The notes under the pieces are model-generated. The model was not told where the DNA came from. It saw nothing but the letters and a program-made list of their open reading frames with translations, and did no database searches. DNA of 64,000 nt from Cryptomeria japonica (taxonomy: Eukaryota; Streptophyta; Pinopsida; Cupressales; Cupressaceae): NCBI RefSeq assembly GCF_030272615.1, contig NC_081414.1, positions 236,344,733-236,408,732 on the forward strand, written 5' to 3'. The translations under genes and the position numbers were made by a program. Positions 45,205-57,300 of this stretch are shown one piece after another (position 1 is the stretch's first letter; each line of letters begins with the position of its first letter).

Positions 45205-48200
45205 ATGGCTTCTGCATTTGGTGTTGTGGCCACATTGGTGGTTGAGATTATTGAGAGAGGACGAACCGTATTCAAAAGGCATCTATTCATATCTGTTGAA
45301 GATGATCTGGAAGGTTCTTTTTCCTCTGTTCCATATGGCATGCTACATAATGAAGATATAAGGGCATATATCCACTGTAACATCAAGGAGCTTGGAAATG
45401 CGGATATGCTATCACTTTACACTAAACACATGATGGATGGAACGGGGAATCTAAAACCCAAATTCAAGACATTGCAAGATAAGGGTTTTATCCAATTTAT
45501 TCATTTTTTGGTGTTCGATGAACCCGAATGGGTAAGATACATCTTGAGTCGAATTCACAATGAGTTTATATGGCTGGATCATTCTCACAATATTACCAAG
45601 CAAGCCATTCAAGTTGTTACCTTTTTGAATGTAACCGGTGAGATCCTTGGTTTGAGGAAAGTTAAGAACACAACAATGATAGTTGTTACCAGATCCCAAT
45701 ATGATAACCAGTCAATGACAATTAGCGATATAATTGAGCATGATGTGAGATTTGCCTCGATGGTGACATGATACAAGGTGAACCAACCCAGTAGGCAGAA
45801 CTCGGTATTCAGTACTGCCATATTTGTCGCTTATCAAATACTGAAAGAAGACAAAGGTATGATCTCTACGAAGTGCTTCTCAGTGAGCTATTGAGCAATC
45901 TGAAGAAGATAAAACAAGACAAGAAACATGTTTTCAAATTTGGTTCCTTCATTGTTTGTATGGCACTTTATTTCTTGAATGAGTTCCTTGAAATAGGAAA
46001 GGTTTAATGGGCTTATGATAAATCAATGGTGGTCTAGATCAAAGAGGGATTGCAGGGTTTGGGTGATACTGTAGTGCAAAAATCTTCTTTGTGAGGTTAC
46101 TTTAAATACTTTCAAGCCATAATGCAAAGCAAAGAGAGGATCCCAAAAGATATTGTTGAAAAGTATGAGAAAACCATCTGCTTTATGGTGGACAAAGACC
46201 AATGTCATATGGAGGCAGTTAAGCTAAGAATTGTTTGGATCATGGCCATGGGGTGGATGCAAATACACTTGATGCATATGCTCAACACCTGTTGAGACAG
46301 ACAGTGGATGAGAAAGAGGAAACGTTCGATACATAAAAAGAGAAGGATCTTGACTTGCACAAGAAATTTACTAAGACAATAAGGAAGAGGAAAGTCAAAA
46401 AGGAAGTTGAGGAGCTTACGAAAAAAATGGGACTATCAAAATAAGTTGTGCAGAGGGCTAGGGAGCAGAACATACTGAAGGAGGAAGACATGGTGAAGCC
46501 CAAGACTAAACCGGTCTCCACTCCTCCCAAGTAGGCCAAGCCAATACAGAGTAAGTCTGCACCTACCTCTAGTGTGTAGAAGCTTGTTCCTCAACCCAAG
46601 CCACAAACATCAACCGGTGGAGAAGAGAAGAGAAAAAAAGAGAAACTGGAAAAAAAATATGTAGTTGCAGAGGAAGAAATTGAATATGATGAAGAGGTCA
46701 GAGTGGTAAAGAAGCCTCAATCCAGTGGAGCCCAGCCAATAAAGAATCCAAGAGTTGTAGCTGAGTCATCCGATAGAGCCAGAGTGAGAAAGAAACAAAA
46801 GTCTGAAATAGGCTCTGAAATCCAACAAAATTGAAGGTACTTATGAAGTTATGCCCCCCATGACTTTGCAAGAAATAATTGATGAAATTATCAAGGATGG
46901 TAATTTGAAGAATGTGCCTATATACTATGAAAATTTTGATGATAAAGATCAAAGAGCTTTAGAGGAAGCAATTGTACAGTACATGGATACCTATAGTAAA
47001 GCATTAATAGAACTATCATCCATGATACCTAAGAGTCTATATGACATTTTAGATGCAATAAGGCATACACCAAGTTTAGAGGACGAAAGAATAAGGGAAT
47101 ATATATTAGTGAACTTAAGTTATGTAATCTCTCAAACTAAAGTTTTCAGATTGTTGAAGCTTGCTAAGGAAAGATTCTGAAGCAAGAAGAGAGTCAATAA
47201 ACTTATGGTTGGAAAAATAGATGAAGTAACTAAAGAGACAAACAATTTTGAGACAATTTTTGATTGATCATAGGTATGATGTGAATCCATTACATGATGA
47301 TACCCATCCAGGAGAGTAGTCACGGGATACATATGTTCTAGAAGAGCATGCAACAGATGATGATGATAATGTTGATAACTTTGGTGAAGTTGTACAGGAT
47401 CCTTCGGTGATAGATGTTTCAAAAAAGACACTTGAGGAGACATGTGATGAAGAAAAGGGAGAAGATGATGTGAAGAAAGGTGATAAGGATGTGAGTGTAG
47501 AAGTTGTTGGAAAGGAGAATGGATAGGAGAAGGAAGATCAAGCTCTGGTGACAGTGGCAAGACACACTACAACTGAAAAAGGGAAGCAGATTGCTACTGA
47601 TTCAAATGACTTTGGTCAAGGACCTATCGATTTGAGTTCTTTACCTCCTATTCAGGCACTAAAGCTAGAAACTCTCGCTCAAGCCAAAGCCATTGAGGAC
47701 TTACTTAAGTCCCATTCCGTAGATAGAGAACTGATAACATTGGCAGGAGATGTATTGGATAAAATATTGTCATCTTTCAATCTAGACACATTTGATCCCT
47801 TTGGTAAGCTTAAGAGTATGTCGAATGTTATAAGTTCTCATTTTGAGTCTTTGGAGAAGACAACAAACATTAAAGTTTTGAATCATTTCAATGCTATGAG
47901 ATTGAAAACATTTTTGAAGATGATTGAGGACGATAGGGTGACCTTAGTAATTGCTATGAAGAGTATTCAAAATGCTTTGGATGAAGGTGGTCGGATATAC
48001 AAGTCATGTCTGATTTTGTCAAAGTTCACTATGGACATTGACAAGAAAATAAGAGAATGTGAAGGCTAGCTTGCTAGCATATCTCACTCATATGGACCCC
48101 AATCATTCCTTTAAACCACAAGTTTTGAGCATATTAGATAAGATCAAGAGTTTAAATCAGGAAAAGGAAAGAGTTTTGGGCAGAGTGGCAAAAGTGAAGA

Positions 48201-48427
48201 GTCTTATCAATCCCCAGATAGATTCTTTGATGAGCAGTATGCAAGATGCCAAGGATGCTCTGGATTCAAATGTTTCGATAAATAGAAGAGGAGAAAAGAC
48301 ACTTGCTAGCATTTTGGAGAGTTTGAAGAAGGCGTGGGATAAACACTTGTTGTCCCTTAGGACAATTTTTGCAAACATATTTAAATTTTTGCGAGCAACT
48401 GTATATATCCTTGTTTATAAGTTTTAG
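45205..48427 (+). pseudogene. Unknown ORF2, family U2, copy 1 (decayed)
   Basis: Starts MASAFGVV at 45205. The first 188 codons are open. TGA at 45769 and a frameshift near 45857 are followed by homologous sequence in other frames (about 45858-46260). A Lys/Glu/Pro-rich linker comes next (about 46260-46830), then a helical part (46851-47180) and a long helical C-terminus (47548-48427). Every segment has a counterpart in the same order at 61203-64000: YILSRIHNE versus IILSRVHGE, NITKQAIQVVT versus TITKESIQAVT, GEILGLRKV versus GEVLELRRI. I recognise no catalytic motif. ORF2 may be an env-position or structural accessory protein, but nothing in it shows a signal peptide or a clear membrane anchor. 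Confidence 0.68.
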
Positions 48428-48581
48428 TGGATTCCTATATTTGGCATTTTTGTCAAAGGGGGAGAGAGAAGAGTGAAAAATGGTTCTAATTCTTAGGGGG
48501 AGCTTGTTGGTGAGTTTGAAATTTTGAAGTTTTGCAGCTTTGAGTGTACAGTTCATTTTTCACAATGTTGCCATCAATGCC

Positions 48582-48593
48582 AAAGGGGGAGAT
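48582..48593 (+). promoter_or_regulatory. Polypurine tract of the SIRE-like element
   Basis: aaagggggagat immediately before the 3' LTR, the classic SIRE/Copia PPT. Confidence 0.88.
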
Positions 48594-49717
48594 TGTTGGC
48601 AAGAGACATTGTTTGGGTGAAGACTGATTCATGAAATATGCTTAGGGGTTGTCATTGATGGAAACTCAGTCTAGAAATTATATCCAATATACATAGATTT
48701 GGTTTACCGGAAGTCATATTGTTCACTAGGCATAAGTTTGAAAGGTGGAACACAGTAACTGGTGGAATGTGCATATCTTGATTTTGATTGGATAATTTTG
48801 GTTGCGGTGATTAAGGCAGATGATTCAAGGTTTGAGGTAGATTATTCTGTGATCCCGATATCTGGTGTTGATTCGTGAGCAAGATTGAAGGTCTGTTATC
48901 CAGTAATTTAGTTAGAGTAGAGCTAATTTGGTGTAATGTGTGTTGCGGAATCTTAGGATTGATTTTGGTGACTGATCTCATGTTTGAGGTGATTCAAACA
49001 AATTATGGGAAGCTTATTACCTTCTTTTTTTGGTTCTCATATGGATTTGTGGACAGATTGAGCCGACTTGGTGATACAGGTTTCATGTTGCGTGTTATGC
49101 AGTTTTTGGAAGCCGACATGGTAAATGATTCTTTTTGGTAGTGTGTATATATAAGATCAATATGGATGAGCATTTTTATATGTGTTATGAGAAAAGGAAA
49201 TTTGTATGAGCGAATGTGTGAAGTTTGGTGAATGTGATTGAAGGTTTGGTGCTTCAGTCTATGACAGAGCAAAAAGACAGATCAGTTGCAGAAGATAATC
49301 TGAGCCTAACTAAAACTTCTTTTTGGAATATATAGATGATATACTTCAATTCATTCCTTATTGTAATCAATTTTAATAGCATGTAAGGCAGTGAGCCTTC
49401 CTCCAGGTTGTAGCCCTTTTGTATTTGAGTAGTGAACTCTAGGCAGTGTACCTGAATACAAGTGCATTCCCCTTATGTAATATTATCATACTTCTATCCA
49501 TAGTATAATAATATTGTGGGATCAAATCCCACCATGGTTTTTCCCTTTCCAGTTTTCCACGTAAAAATCTTGGTGTTATGGTTGTGTGGTTAATTGCTCT
49601 ATGTTTCTGCATTTTACTTTCATTCTTATGCATCAAGTGGTTTAAGAATCAGGTTAATAAGTTTGCAAATTACAAAACATTGATTCACCCTCCTCTTAGT
49701 GTTCATTGATTCCAACA
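48594..49717 (+). repeat. SIRE-like 3' LTR
   Basis: Begins TGTTGGCAAGAGACA and ends in CAACA. The target duplication CTTCT follows. Divergent from the 5' LTR by many substitutions and small indels. Confidence 0.92.
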
Positions 49718-50335
49718 CTTCTACCAAATCAACCATCAATAACTTACCCAAATTGTTACATCCATACAACATTAATTGGCTTACATCACTCAATCCAAGT
49801 TCAATGTCCCTACATTGATGTAGGAAGCCCATTATCTGATGACATTGTTCATGTTGTCCCTCCTAAGCATATGAAAGTCCCTCAATTGGAGTTGTACAAT
49901 GGAAAAGGTGACCCCTTGAATTATGTGAAAACATTTCAAACTTTGTGTGGTGATTTTGCTCATGACCAAAGACTTATGGCTAAATTGTTTATTAGAATAC
50001 TTGGCAATAAAGATTTGCAATGGTATTGTTCTTTGTCTCCTTATTCTATCGCTTCTTTTCAACAATTGGCTAATGCTTTTATTCAATTTTAAAATAATAT
50101 TGGTCCTAAGATTCCTTTGACTAATTTGATTTATTGTAAGCAAGGAGTTAAAGAAAAAGTGTCTAATTTTATTGGTAGATATAAACATTTGTATTCTCAA
50201 ATTGATTATTTTATGCTTGATCCTGATGTTCAAAGAATTTTTATTGCTAATTTACAAAAGGACATTAGAGATAAGCTTCTATTTTATGAGTTTACTTTCT
50301 TTAAGCAATTATGTGTAGTGCTTTATAACTATTAG
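49718..50335 (+). pseudogene. Gypsy gag core (right of the nested element)
   Basis: A typical retrotransposon gag core: LELYNGKGDPLNYVKTFQTL, then LMAKLFIRILGNKDLQWYCSL, then FQQLANAFIQF. TAA at 50090 interrupts it and the same frame continues (NLIYCKQGVKEKVSNFIGRY) to a stop at 50333. It joins the N-terminal arm ending at 42414 once the 7.3-kb nested element is discounted. Confidence 0.85.
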
Positions 50336-50340
50336 CTTAA

Positions 50341-50889
50341 GTGAGTAAATTTGAATCATCTCCTTCAATGGCTCCAGTTGATAAGAATGAGAGTGATCAA
50401 CAATCTTTTGTGAAGTTTAAACCTAACAAAGGATACATCAATATAAATGACAACATCAATACTCAAGTGGAAACCATGACATCAGGTATGACTGCTTTAT
50501 CCAAATACTTTAGAAAAGAATTAACTCCTCTTTCAGAGTCTTTCCATAGTATAATGTCAAGGTTGATAAATACTAATGTGTTGAATCTTCCTCCCATTAG
50601 ACCAAATGACTCTTATAAACCATTGCCACCCTATCATGATCCCAAATCCTTTTGTCAATATCACCATCAACCTAGCCATGATATTGAGAAGTGTTATACT
50701 TTGAGGAGTAAGATTCAAGACTTCATTGATAATAATAATATATCTATAGCTGGTGTGAATGACAAAGGAAACAAATCCATAGATCCTCCTAATCAAAATC
50801 TCCAAATCTTCACCAATCCTTTTTTTCTCACTCTACTAATGTTGTTGAGTCAAAGGTTATTGCCTTTTCTCCCAATCACCTTGGTGTAG
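50341..50889 (+). pseudogene. Gypsy gag C-terminus with zinc-knuckle-like motif
   Basis: Frame 50341-50889. Near residue 100 it has CQYHHQPSHDIEKC, the CX2HX4HX4C-type knuckle seen in gypsy gags, followed by YTLRSKIQDFIDNN. The frame differs from the upstream gag core, so a frameshift separates them. Confidence 0.75.
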
Positions 50890-50903
50890 AATCTAATAAT
50901 GTT

Positions 50904-51437
50904 GTGAATCTTGTTGACAAACCTACACCTCCTACAGACCTATGTGTTACCTTTGATCCTAATGAAACTATTATTGCACCGAATGGCCCATTGTATATCA
51001 TTGTGAAGATAAAAGACAAATTCTCACAAGGAGTGCTCATTGATCTAGTGCGTATGGTGAATGTTATAACTGAAGAATATCTTTACATTTTATAATTGCA
51101 TCAAGTAGCATCTAATAAATCTGATGTTGTGGTCAAGGTGAATGATTGTTTCTATTTCCCTACTATTTATTTTGTTACCCTTCTCATTGAGGTTGGTACT
51201 AAGTGCTTAGATGTGACTTTTATTATTATTCCTACATCGGATCAATTTCATGTGAAGTTGGGACATCTTTGGCTCTCTTCCATGAAAGCTATCCCTTCTA
51301 CCATTCATAAATGTTTAAAATTCCCCCATAATGGTACAATCATAACAATAAATAATAGGATTTACCAACCCATTACAAAGCATGGAAACTTCACCCTTGA
51401 TATGTTTGGCCTACACCCTGAGCCTCTTAAGCCTTGA
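50904..51437 (+). pseudogene. Gypsy aspartic protease remnant
   Basis: 50904-51095 and 51096-51437 share a frame and are separated by a stop. The active-site region reads VLIDLVRMVNVITEE: the Asp is kept but the following Gly is lost. The C-terminal part has the conserved LGHLWLSSMKAIPST...KCLKFPHNG of gypsy retropepsins. The protease is almost certainly inactive, and no RT follows. Confidence 0.75.
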
Positions 51438-53144
51438 GGTGACACCCTTTTTCTATCTTATCAAAAGTGGAGAATTGAGATGATCATATCTTTGAGTAAG
51501 CCTAGAGACCCTAGACCTATTCCTCCTCCTCATGATGGACCTAGTATCTTTCCTACACCTTATATTCCTCCTCTATATGTTGCATTCTTGCCTCCTACGT
51601 CTTACAAAGGAAAACACTTTGGCATATTCTATGTCTCAACCTAGTAGGAATTCTCTCATTCCTCCTCCTTTAAAGGAAGAAAAGAAGCCTATGTCCATTT
51701 ATCTTCAACCTTTACAACCCTCAGCTAAAACTAAAAGGAATTGTTGTGCTAGAGAACGTTGACGAAGACGTCGTGCTAAGGCTTGTGAACTTGCTTCCCA
51801 AATCATTTCCTCCTCGAAGACACCAAATGTTGCTTTGATCCCATTTGTCTAGCCTTCACATAACCCTATGGAGGAAGATCAACTTAAATCAACAAGATTA
51901 AAAATTCTAAAGAAAACTTATGGTGAATGTTCTTGTCATATTAGAGATCCTATTTTTATTTATCTAGATGATGAAATGGATGATGATATTGTTCATGTTA
52001 ACGATGATTGGGACTAACAATTCTGATGATATGTATGATATTGATGATGTTAATCATGATCTATCTTCACATTTTTCAAAAGCATTAACCTTAGCTCCTA
52101 ACTTAACAAACAAAGTGAATCATCATTAGAGCATAGCCCTTGTTCGAAACTTGCAGTAGCTCCATTTGTCATGCTCGAAGTAGCTCCTCTTGCATCTTGT
52201 CCACCTTCCCAAAATAATGTTCAAAAAGATTGGAAGGTAGATGATTTGCTTTATTAGCTTCATTCTTGTCATAGATTCTCTCTTATGTGTTTTTTTATTT
52301 GTAATTTGCTTCCCCCATGATACGTTTTTGTGTTTTGTTAGGTTCTCTTTAGATGATCCTTGACACTTCATTGGTACAAGTTAATAAAGAGGTTGAATCT
52401 GTTGTGACATTCTCCTATATGTATCTAGATTCTTATATTTGTTGTCCCTTGTGTTGTCTACTTAGGGACGATGCAAAGCATTGAGATCTCTTACGGTCTC
52501 TTCTATGTTAACTCAAAAAGACATATGTGCTCCTCTTCTATTGTGTTTGTATTTCCACTAACTTTAGGGGATGAGGTTGATTCAATACAAATATTCATAA
52601 TATACATTATTTATCATAAGAGGATACTAAACTCAAAGACAATGGATCCCTTACATGTACTTTTATGTTTTGTGACAATTATTCTTTGATTTGTCATTTC
52701 TTAGAGGCATCTCATTGAGGTAACATGCTTGTCTTTTGGATGCATGCTACCTTAAATCAATTGCTCCTAATGAGGCATATGCAATCGCTTTAATGTGGGG
52801 GAAGACACTCCACTTAATGTTACACTTTATGCATGCACCATGACATGTTTTGATACTCAAGTTACTTTGCAAATTGAGCCTTTTACTTTGTAATTTGCTA
52901 TTTTTCTTTTTCATGACTCATAGTAAGAAAATCTTACTAGGCTAGCCCAGTCATGTTCACTCTCTATTTCTTATTTCTTACGATGTTCCTTTCATCTTGA
53001 TATTAGACTTGTAAGATCCTAAAGTCCTTGGGGGATTATTGTATCTTGTCTCTTTGACATCTTAATGAATTTTTTCAATGCAAACCTTTGTACTTTTATT
53101 GTGAGTATGCTTAGTCTCATACTCCTACTAAAGTAGGGGCTAAA
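51438..53144 (+). other. Decayed 3' internal region of the gypsy element
   Basis: Up to about 52010 there is protein-like Pro/Ser-rich and then acidic sequence in shifting frames (one open frame at 51532-51762). Beyond that it is non-coding up to the PPT (aaagtaggggctaaa) at about 53130-53144. No RT, RNaseH or integrase motif in any frame. Confidence 0.55.
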
Positions 53145-54306
53145 TGTAGTGTCCTAAATTGTACTCGCTTATAATTTTTTCCTCACTTGGACCTCACTTT
53201 GGCACTTCTTCTTTTGAACCCTGACTGAAGTACTAATTTTGCTCATACAACCTATTAAAAATGCTTTTTCACTATCTCCAAGTCTTCCCCCAAACCTGGA
53301 GCCCTAATTTCCAAGACCATGGCACCCAACACCATGGTCCTCTAAAAAAGGGCCCAATTTGAGGCCTCATAATGGTCACATAATTTTACCAAGGACCTAG
53401 ATCCCATGTCATCTTTTGTCAAAAATTCAAAAAAAAAATCAACTAGCTAGTATTTAAGGAGGTCTACCCCTCTCATTTTAAACCCGAGTAATCCTAAAAA
53501 ATTCAAGAAGGCAAAATTGAGATCCTAAATTCAAGTGAGCAAGCAAACAGTCTTTCATCAAGAATTGGAATAGAAGTGAAGTCAAATTTCAAGATTGAAG
53601 ATGACATTAATGATCTATGTTTTATGAAGACAACATATATGAAAACCTAATTCCTTTGTCAAGGTCAAACAAAACTTCATTAAGGTATATCATTAGTGTT
53701 TCGAGCATTTTCAGCCTTTCCCTCAAAATGAAAGTATTAAACTGTAGTCTTTCATTTACATTTATCAATTCAATTTCATGGTTAATTCCACAACTGGGGT
53801 TTGACCTAAGGCAAACCCCTATTCACAACATATTTCCCTTTTTATCTATGTGTAGGAATAGGTACAGGTTTATGTTTTGGATGATCGATAGAGTTCACAA
53901 AGATGAACAGGTTCAACTTTCGACAACAAAAAATTTAGAGGACCATGGCAAATTGATACTACCTAGTCCCAAAAAAGCAGCCTGAACTTCTAAGAGCATA
54001 TTCCAGACAACTTATTTTGCCCAGATCCAGGTCAGTGGCTCTGTTAGACATTTTTACCTTACGGTTTCTATCAGAATACTTCAATTATCACCTATTTTCC
54101 CCTAATTATCAAACAATCAAATCAATTCAATTTTGGAAGGAGAAAAGCTTCACCCAAGGAGGTTGGAATTTGATCAAAATCTTAGTATTTTAAGGCTATA
54201 TCTATTAGATTATCTCTCCTCCCAGATGTAATGGTTAATTCTAAGGTTATTTAGTTGTTTTATTATCTTAATTTAACCCTAGCCCTAATTTTCTTACTGG
54301 CACGCA
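53145..54306 (+). repeat. Right LTR of the old gypsy element
   Basis: Begins TGTAGTGTCCTAAATTGTAC after the PPT and ends around cttactggca (54302) or gcacgca (54306). It is the counterpart of 40154-41333. Confidence 0.8.
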
Positions 54307-55003
54307 AACTAAATAAGATAAAATGATAAAGAGAAGAACAAAGATGATAGATGTTTTGAACTAAACACCTTGCGAGGTTGACACATGTCCCAATTGGGTA
54401 ACATCTTGTAACTATTGCTTGAAACTTTTTAGTGTGTGAAGGACACCTAGAATTTCATCTTCATCTGGGATAATAACATTCTTGTTTTTCAATGCCTAGT
54501 AAGAATTATTCCTCTTAATTGCTTCCATCTTAGCTACAAATGCCTGTGGTGATTTACACACCATATGAGAGATACATCAATTTGTTCCAAATCATCATAC
54601 TTATCTTCTCCAAATGTGCTAGGGAAAGCTAAAATATCAATATTATTTTGAAACTCCGCTTTTAGTTTATTTGTTGATGCCACACCTAAGTTATCTTTTT
54701 ATTTCGACTTGCACCCACATCCTTAAACTCAGAGATTACTTAGATGATCATTTTGTTCTCCCCATTTAGCAATTTTTTTTGCTTTGTAGTATTTTTTTGG
54801 AGGCATTCACATTTCCAGACAAGGCTTTGAATCCACATTCCAAACAAAGTATTTTTGAAAGCTATGATTCCTTTACTTGTTGCTACATCAAGGCCCGCAT
54901 TAACAATCTCTTGTAACAATTTCCTCTCCTCATAAGAAATATCTCTCATTTTAGAGATAAATATCTCAAAAGAAACATTATTCCTAGAAATAATAAAATT
55001 CAT
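54307..55003. other. Non-coding or decayed sequence
   Basis: AT-rich. A minus-strand open frame (54740-55003) continues the decayed region described next but has no recognisable domain. Confidence 0.35.
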
Positions 55004-55420
55004 TATATGATTTACTCAAATTGTCAATGAAGGGAAAACCTTTAATTTTTAACTTCTTTATCCATTCCTAAGCCACATGACCAAAATGGTTGTTTGTTTT
55101 CAATTTAGCTATTAGCTCCTTGTTTGCATTAGACTGTGGGTCCAATGGTGGTTCTGAGGAACTAGTATCTTGCGATGGTGACAAGTTCATAAGTGATCTT
55201 AAATAATCTTATAGCGCTCCCACTAAGCCCTTCAAGCCTTCCTTATCCATTTTATCCTTTTCCACCCTCTTGATAACCCTAGTTGTAGAGACCTGGAAGT
55301 AATGAAGGTTGCCATCTCTACTAGGAGGCTCCAAATCAATCCTTGTAAGACTAAAATCTGCAACAGTGGCCTAGATAGGATCAACCTGTGAAGCAATTTG
55401 TGCAATCTCAAGGAACAAAT
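55004..55420 (-). pseudogene. Decayed ORF of unknown family
   Basis: On the minus strand one frame reads with protein-like composition through several stops: TTRVIKRVEKDKMDKEGLK, then NKELIAKLKTNNHFGHVA, then EWIKKLKIKGFPF. The interrupting codons are mostly TAG. No domain was recognised. It may be a fragment of a LINE or other TE protein. Confidence 0.3.
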
Positions 55421-56950
55421 GATCCAAGTTATCATCTTCAACATGCCAAGAAGTATTCGTATAGCCTTGTGAGAGGGACTAGATTGCAACATTTGTCCGA
55501 AATAGAATCCCTAGTCGACTGCCTAATGGTCTCTATATTTCTTTTCCTTAATAGTGTTATCTCTAACCATGATGGGGAAGACAAAATCTTCATGTCACTT
55601 TGCATTGAATCAAGACTCGAAAAAAGTGTCCTCTTCACTAGTGGTGTCCTATCAACATTTTGCATAGAGAAGGGGAAAGAAGATTTTGGTGTATCACTTA
55701 CCATATAATCTCATTCAGTATCTCTGGCTAGCCCCTTTCCCTTGTCACCTTATGTCTTGTCTTGTCTTGTTCCATATTTATGTTGTTTCTCTACTTCCTA
55801 CGCCTTATTTGGCTCCTCTGTACCCATGTTTGGTACTAACCCTTTGATAGGGAGGTTCACACAAAAGAGTTGCAATTTAGTTTGTAGGTTAGAAAGAGGT
55901 GACATAGTGGGCTTCCATGCTTGTTTACACCCTACTCTTCTCTTAAATCAATTCCATCGCCTAAACTCTTTTGGGAAACTCTCTATCAACTAGTTTGCTC
56001 CAATTACTCAAGATCAAGGCTAGAACTCACTAGAGTAAGTTCAACCATCAAGATGTCAAAATATTTAACCTTCAATTGTAGGGGACTAGGAGGATGCTGA
56101 GATGGTTTGAAAACTCCTACCATGTGGTTTTGTGGCTTTTTTCTCTTCATTTCTTCATCGCTTTCATAAGTTCCTATTTTCAAGGCCTAGTAGCCCTATG
56201 AGCCCCTTTTAGCCCCACCTTCACGGTTTTTGCTCAATTGCTCAGAAAAATTCCAAAATACCTCCTAAAATATTTAGTGATCCAAATACCCTTTTGGAAA
56301 TTCTTTGAGATTCAGGAAGTTATATTGTCTAATATGTCCGTACAGGTAGGACCCCCCAAAATGGCACTTATCAAGGGTTTAAGGCTTATGTAACTTCAAC
56401 AATGGGTTTTATATGCCTCCACTCCCTGTCCAACCTTCATACTGACACTGAGGCTCTAAAAGGTATCCATATTCCATTCCAATCACTTGTCTCAATGAAA
56501 TTTGACCACCCCTACAAGTAATAATAAAAATAGCAGTCATTTCCCTAGTCGGGCTATGGCAGAGCTCGCCTAGGGCATTAGATCCAATGCAACTTCCAAG
56601 ACACCAAAAATATTATTTACACTGTACACAAGCTCCATTAATTGAATCCCAAAGGCCATTGAGAAAACATAATGGGATTTCAAGTTGGAGCCATTCTTAG
56701 GGTTTTAATCCCCTTGCTCAGGCTGAGAGCAGTGCAATTCAAGAAAGATTTCAAACACAACACTAAAGCTGCACAATGAAGGAGTACAAGTACTTCTAAA
56801 GCACCAAAACAATGGATCCTAAGCCACCATGAAAGAACAGTGCCAAGATCAATCCATCTAGTACGGACTGCTATAAGCAAATTACAAATTCTTATGCAAA
56901 ATTTGGAAATTGCCTCAAATTGTTATTCAAAATTTGCTCTTTCGATCTTC
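55421..56950. other. No gene recognised
   Basis: Non-coding sequence with short open frames in all phases. I see no repeat pair or regulatory motif that I can support. Confidence 0.4.
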
Positions 56951-57300
56951 CAACCCTTTTACAATGATTTGAAAAGAATTATATATTACTATTCACTCAC
57001 AACCAACCACCCATCAGTTCCTTAACCACCAATTTGATCATTCTTCAAAAATTGCTCACAAAGTTACAAAAAGTTGTCAAGCAAACATGACAACTTTTGC
57101 TCCAAAGTGCATTTTTGAAACCTATACATATTTACATATTCCAAACCCCCTAGGATGGTTCCCTAACATCAAATAAAAATTTCTAAAAGCCTTGTGAGGC
57201 GTTACAAGGTATTTTCCACAATTTTGCAACATGATGTCATTTTAGGCTTACAAAGGCTTTTTTGGCCAAAACTGAGAAAATAAGTGAACACTAGAGACAA
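56951..57300 (-). repeat. Dispersed repeat, inverted copy of 18830-19130
   Basis: The reverse complement contains gagcaaaagttgtcat, gcttgacaactttttg and aaattggtggttaa in the same order as the copy near 19010-19100. Diverged. Confidence 0.6.

Larger units (their letters stand above)
42410..49722 (+). mobile_element. Complete SIRE-like Copia element without pol, nested in the gypsy gag
   Basis: The body is 42415-49717 (7303 bp) with target duplications CTTCT at 42410-42414 and 49718-49722. LTRs are 1144 and 1124 bp, beginning TGTTGGCAAGAGACA and ending CAACA. The PBS is tRNA-iMet type, and the PPT caaagggggagat abuts the 3' LTR. Inside are a gag with a long coiled coil and several zinc knuckles, then a ~3.2-kb unknown ORF2. 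No protease, integrase, RT or RNaseH motif is present. The LTRs have diverged by roughly 10-15% by eye, so it is older than the Tat and small Copia insertions. Confidence 0.93.
40154..54306 (+). mobile_element. Old non-autonomous Ty3/gypsy element (gag-protease only)
   Basis: LTR-flanked: 40154-41333 and 53145 to about 54302-54306. A PPT precedes the right LTR. Internal coding sequence covers gag and a protease remnant only; no RT, RNaseH or integrase is seen. The LTRs are clearly diverged. Gag is broken by frameshifts, stops and a 7.3-kb nested Copia element (42415-49717). A 5-bp duplication could not be confirmed: taaat precedes the left LTR and the same word is found four bases beyond the right LTR. 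Confidence 0.82.

Noticed and set aside
42823-49272. Minus-strand ORFs in the SIRE-like LTRs (42823-43095 and 49003-49272)
   Set aside because: The two are similar only because they lie in the two LTR copies. They have no coding features.
40154-54314. TAAAT as a target duplication of the old gypsy element
   Set aside because: The word occurs at the left border but is four bases away from the expected right border, and it is AT-rich enough to occur by chance.
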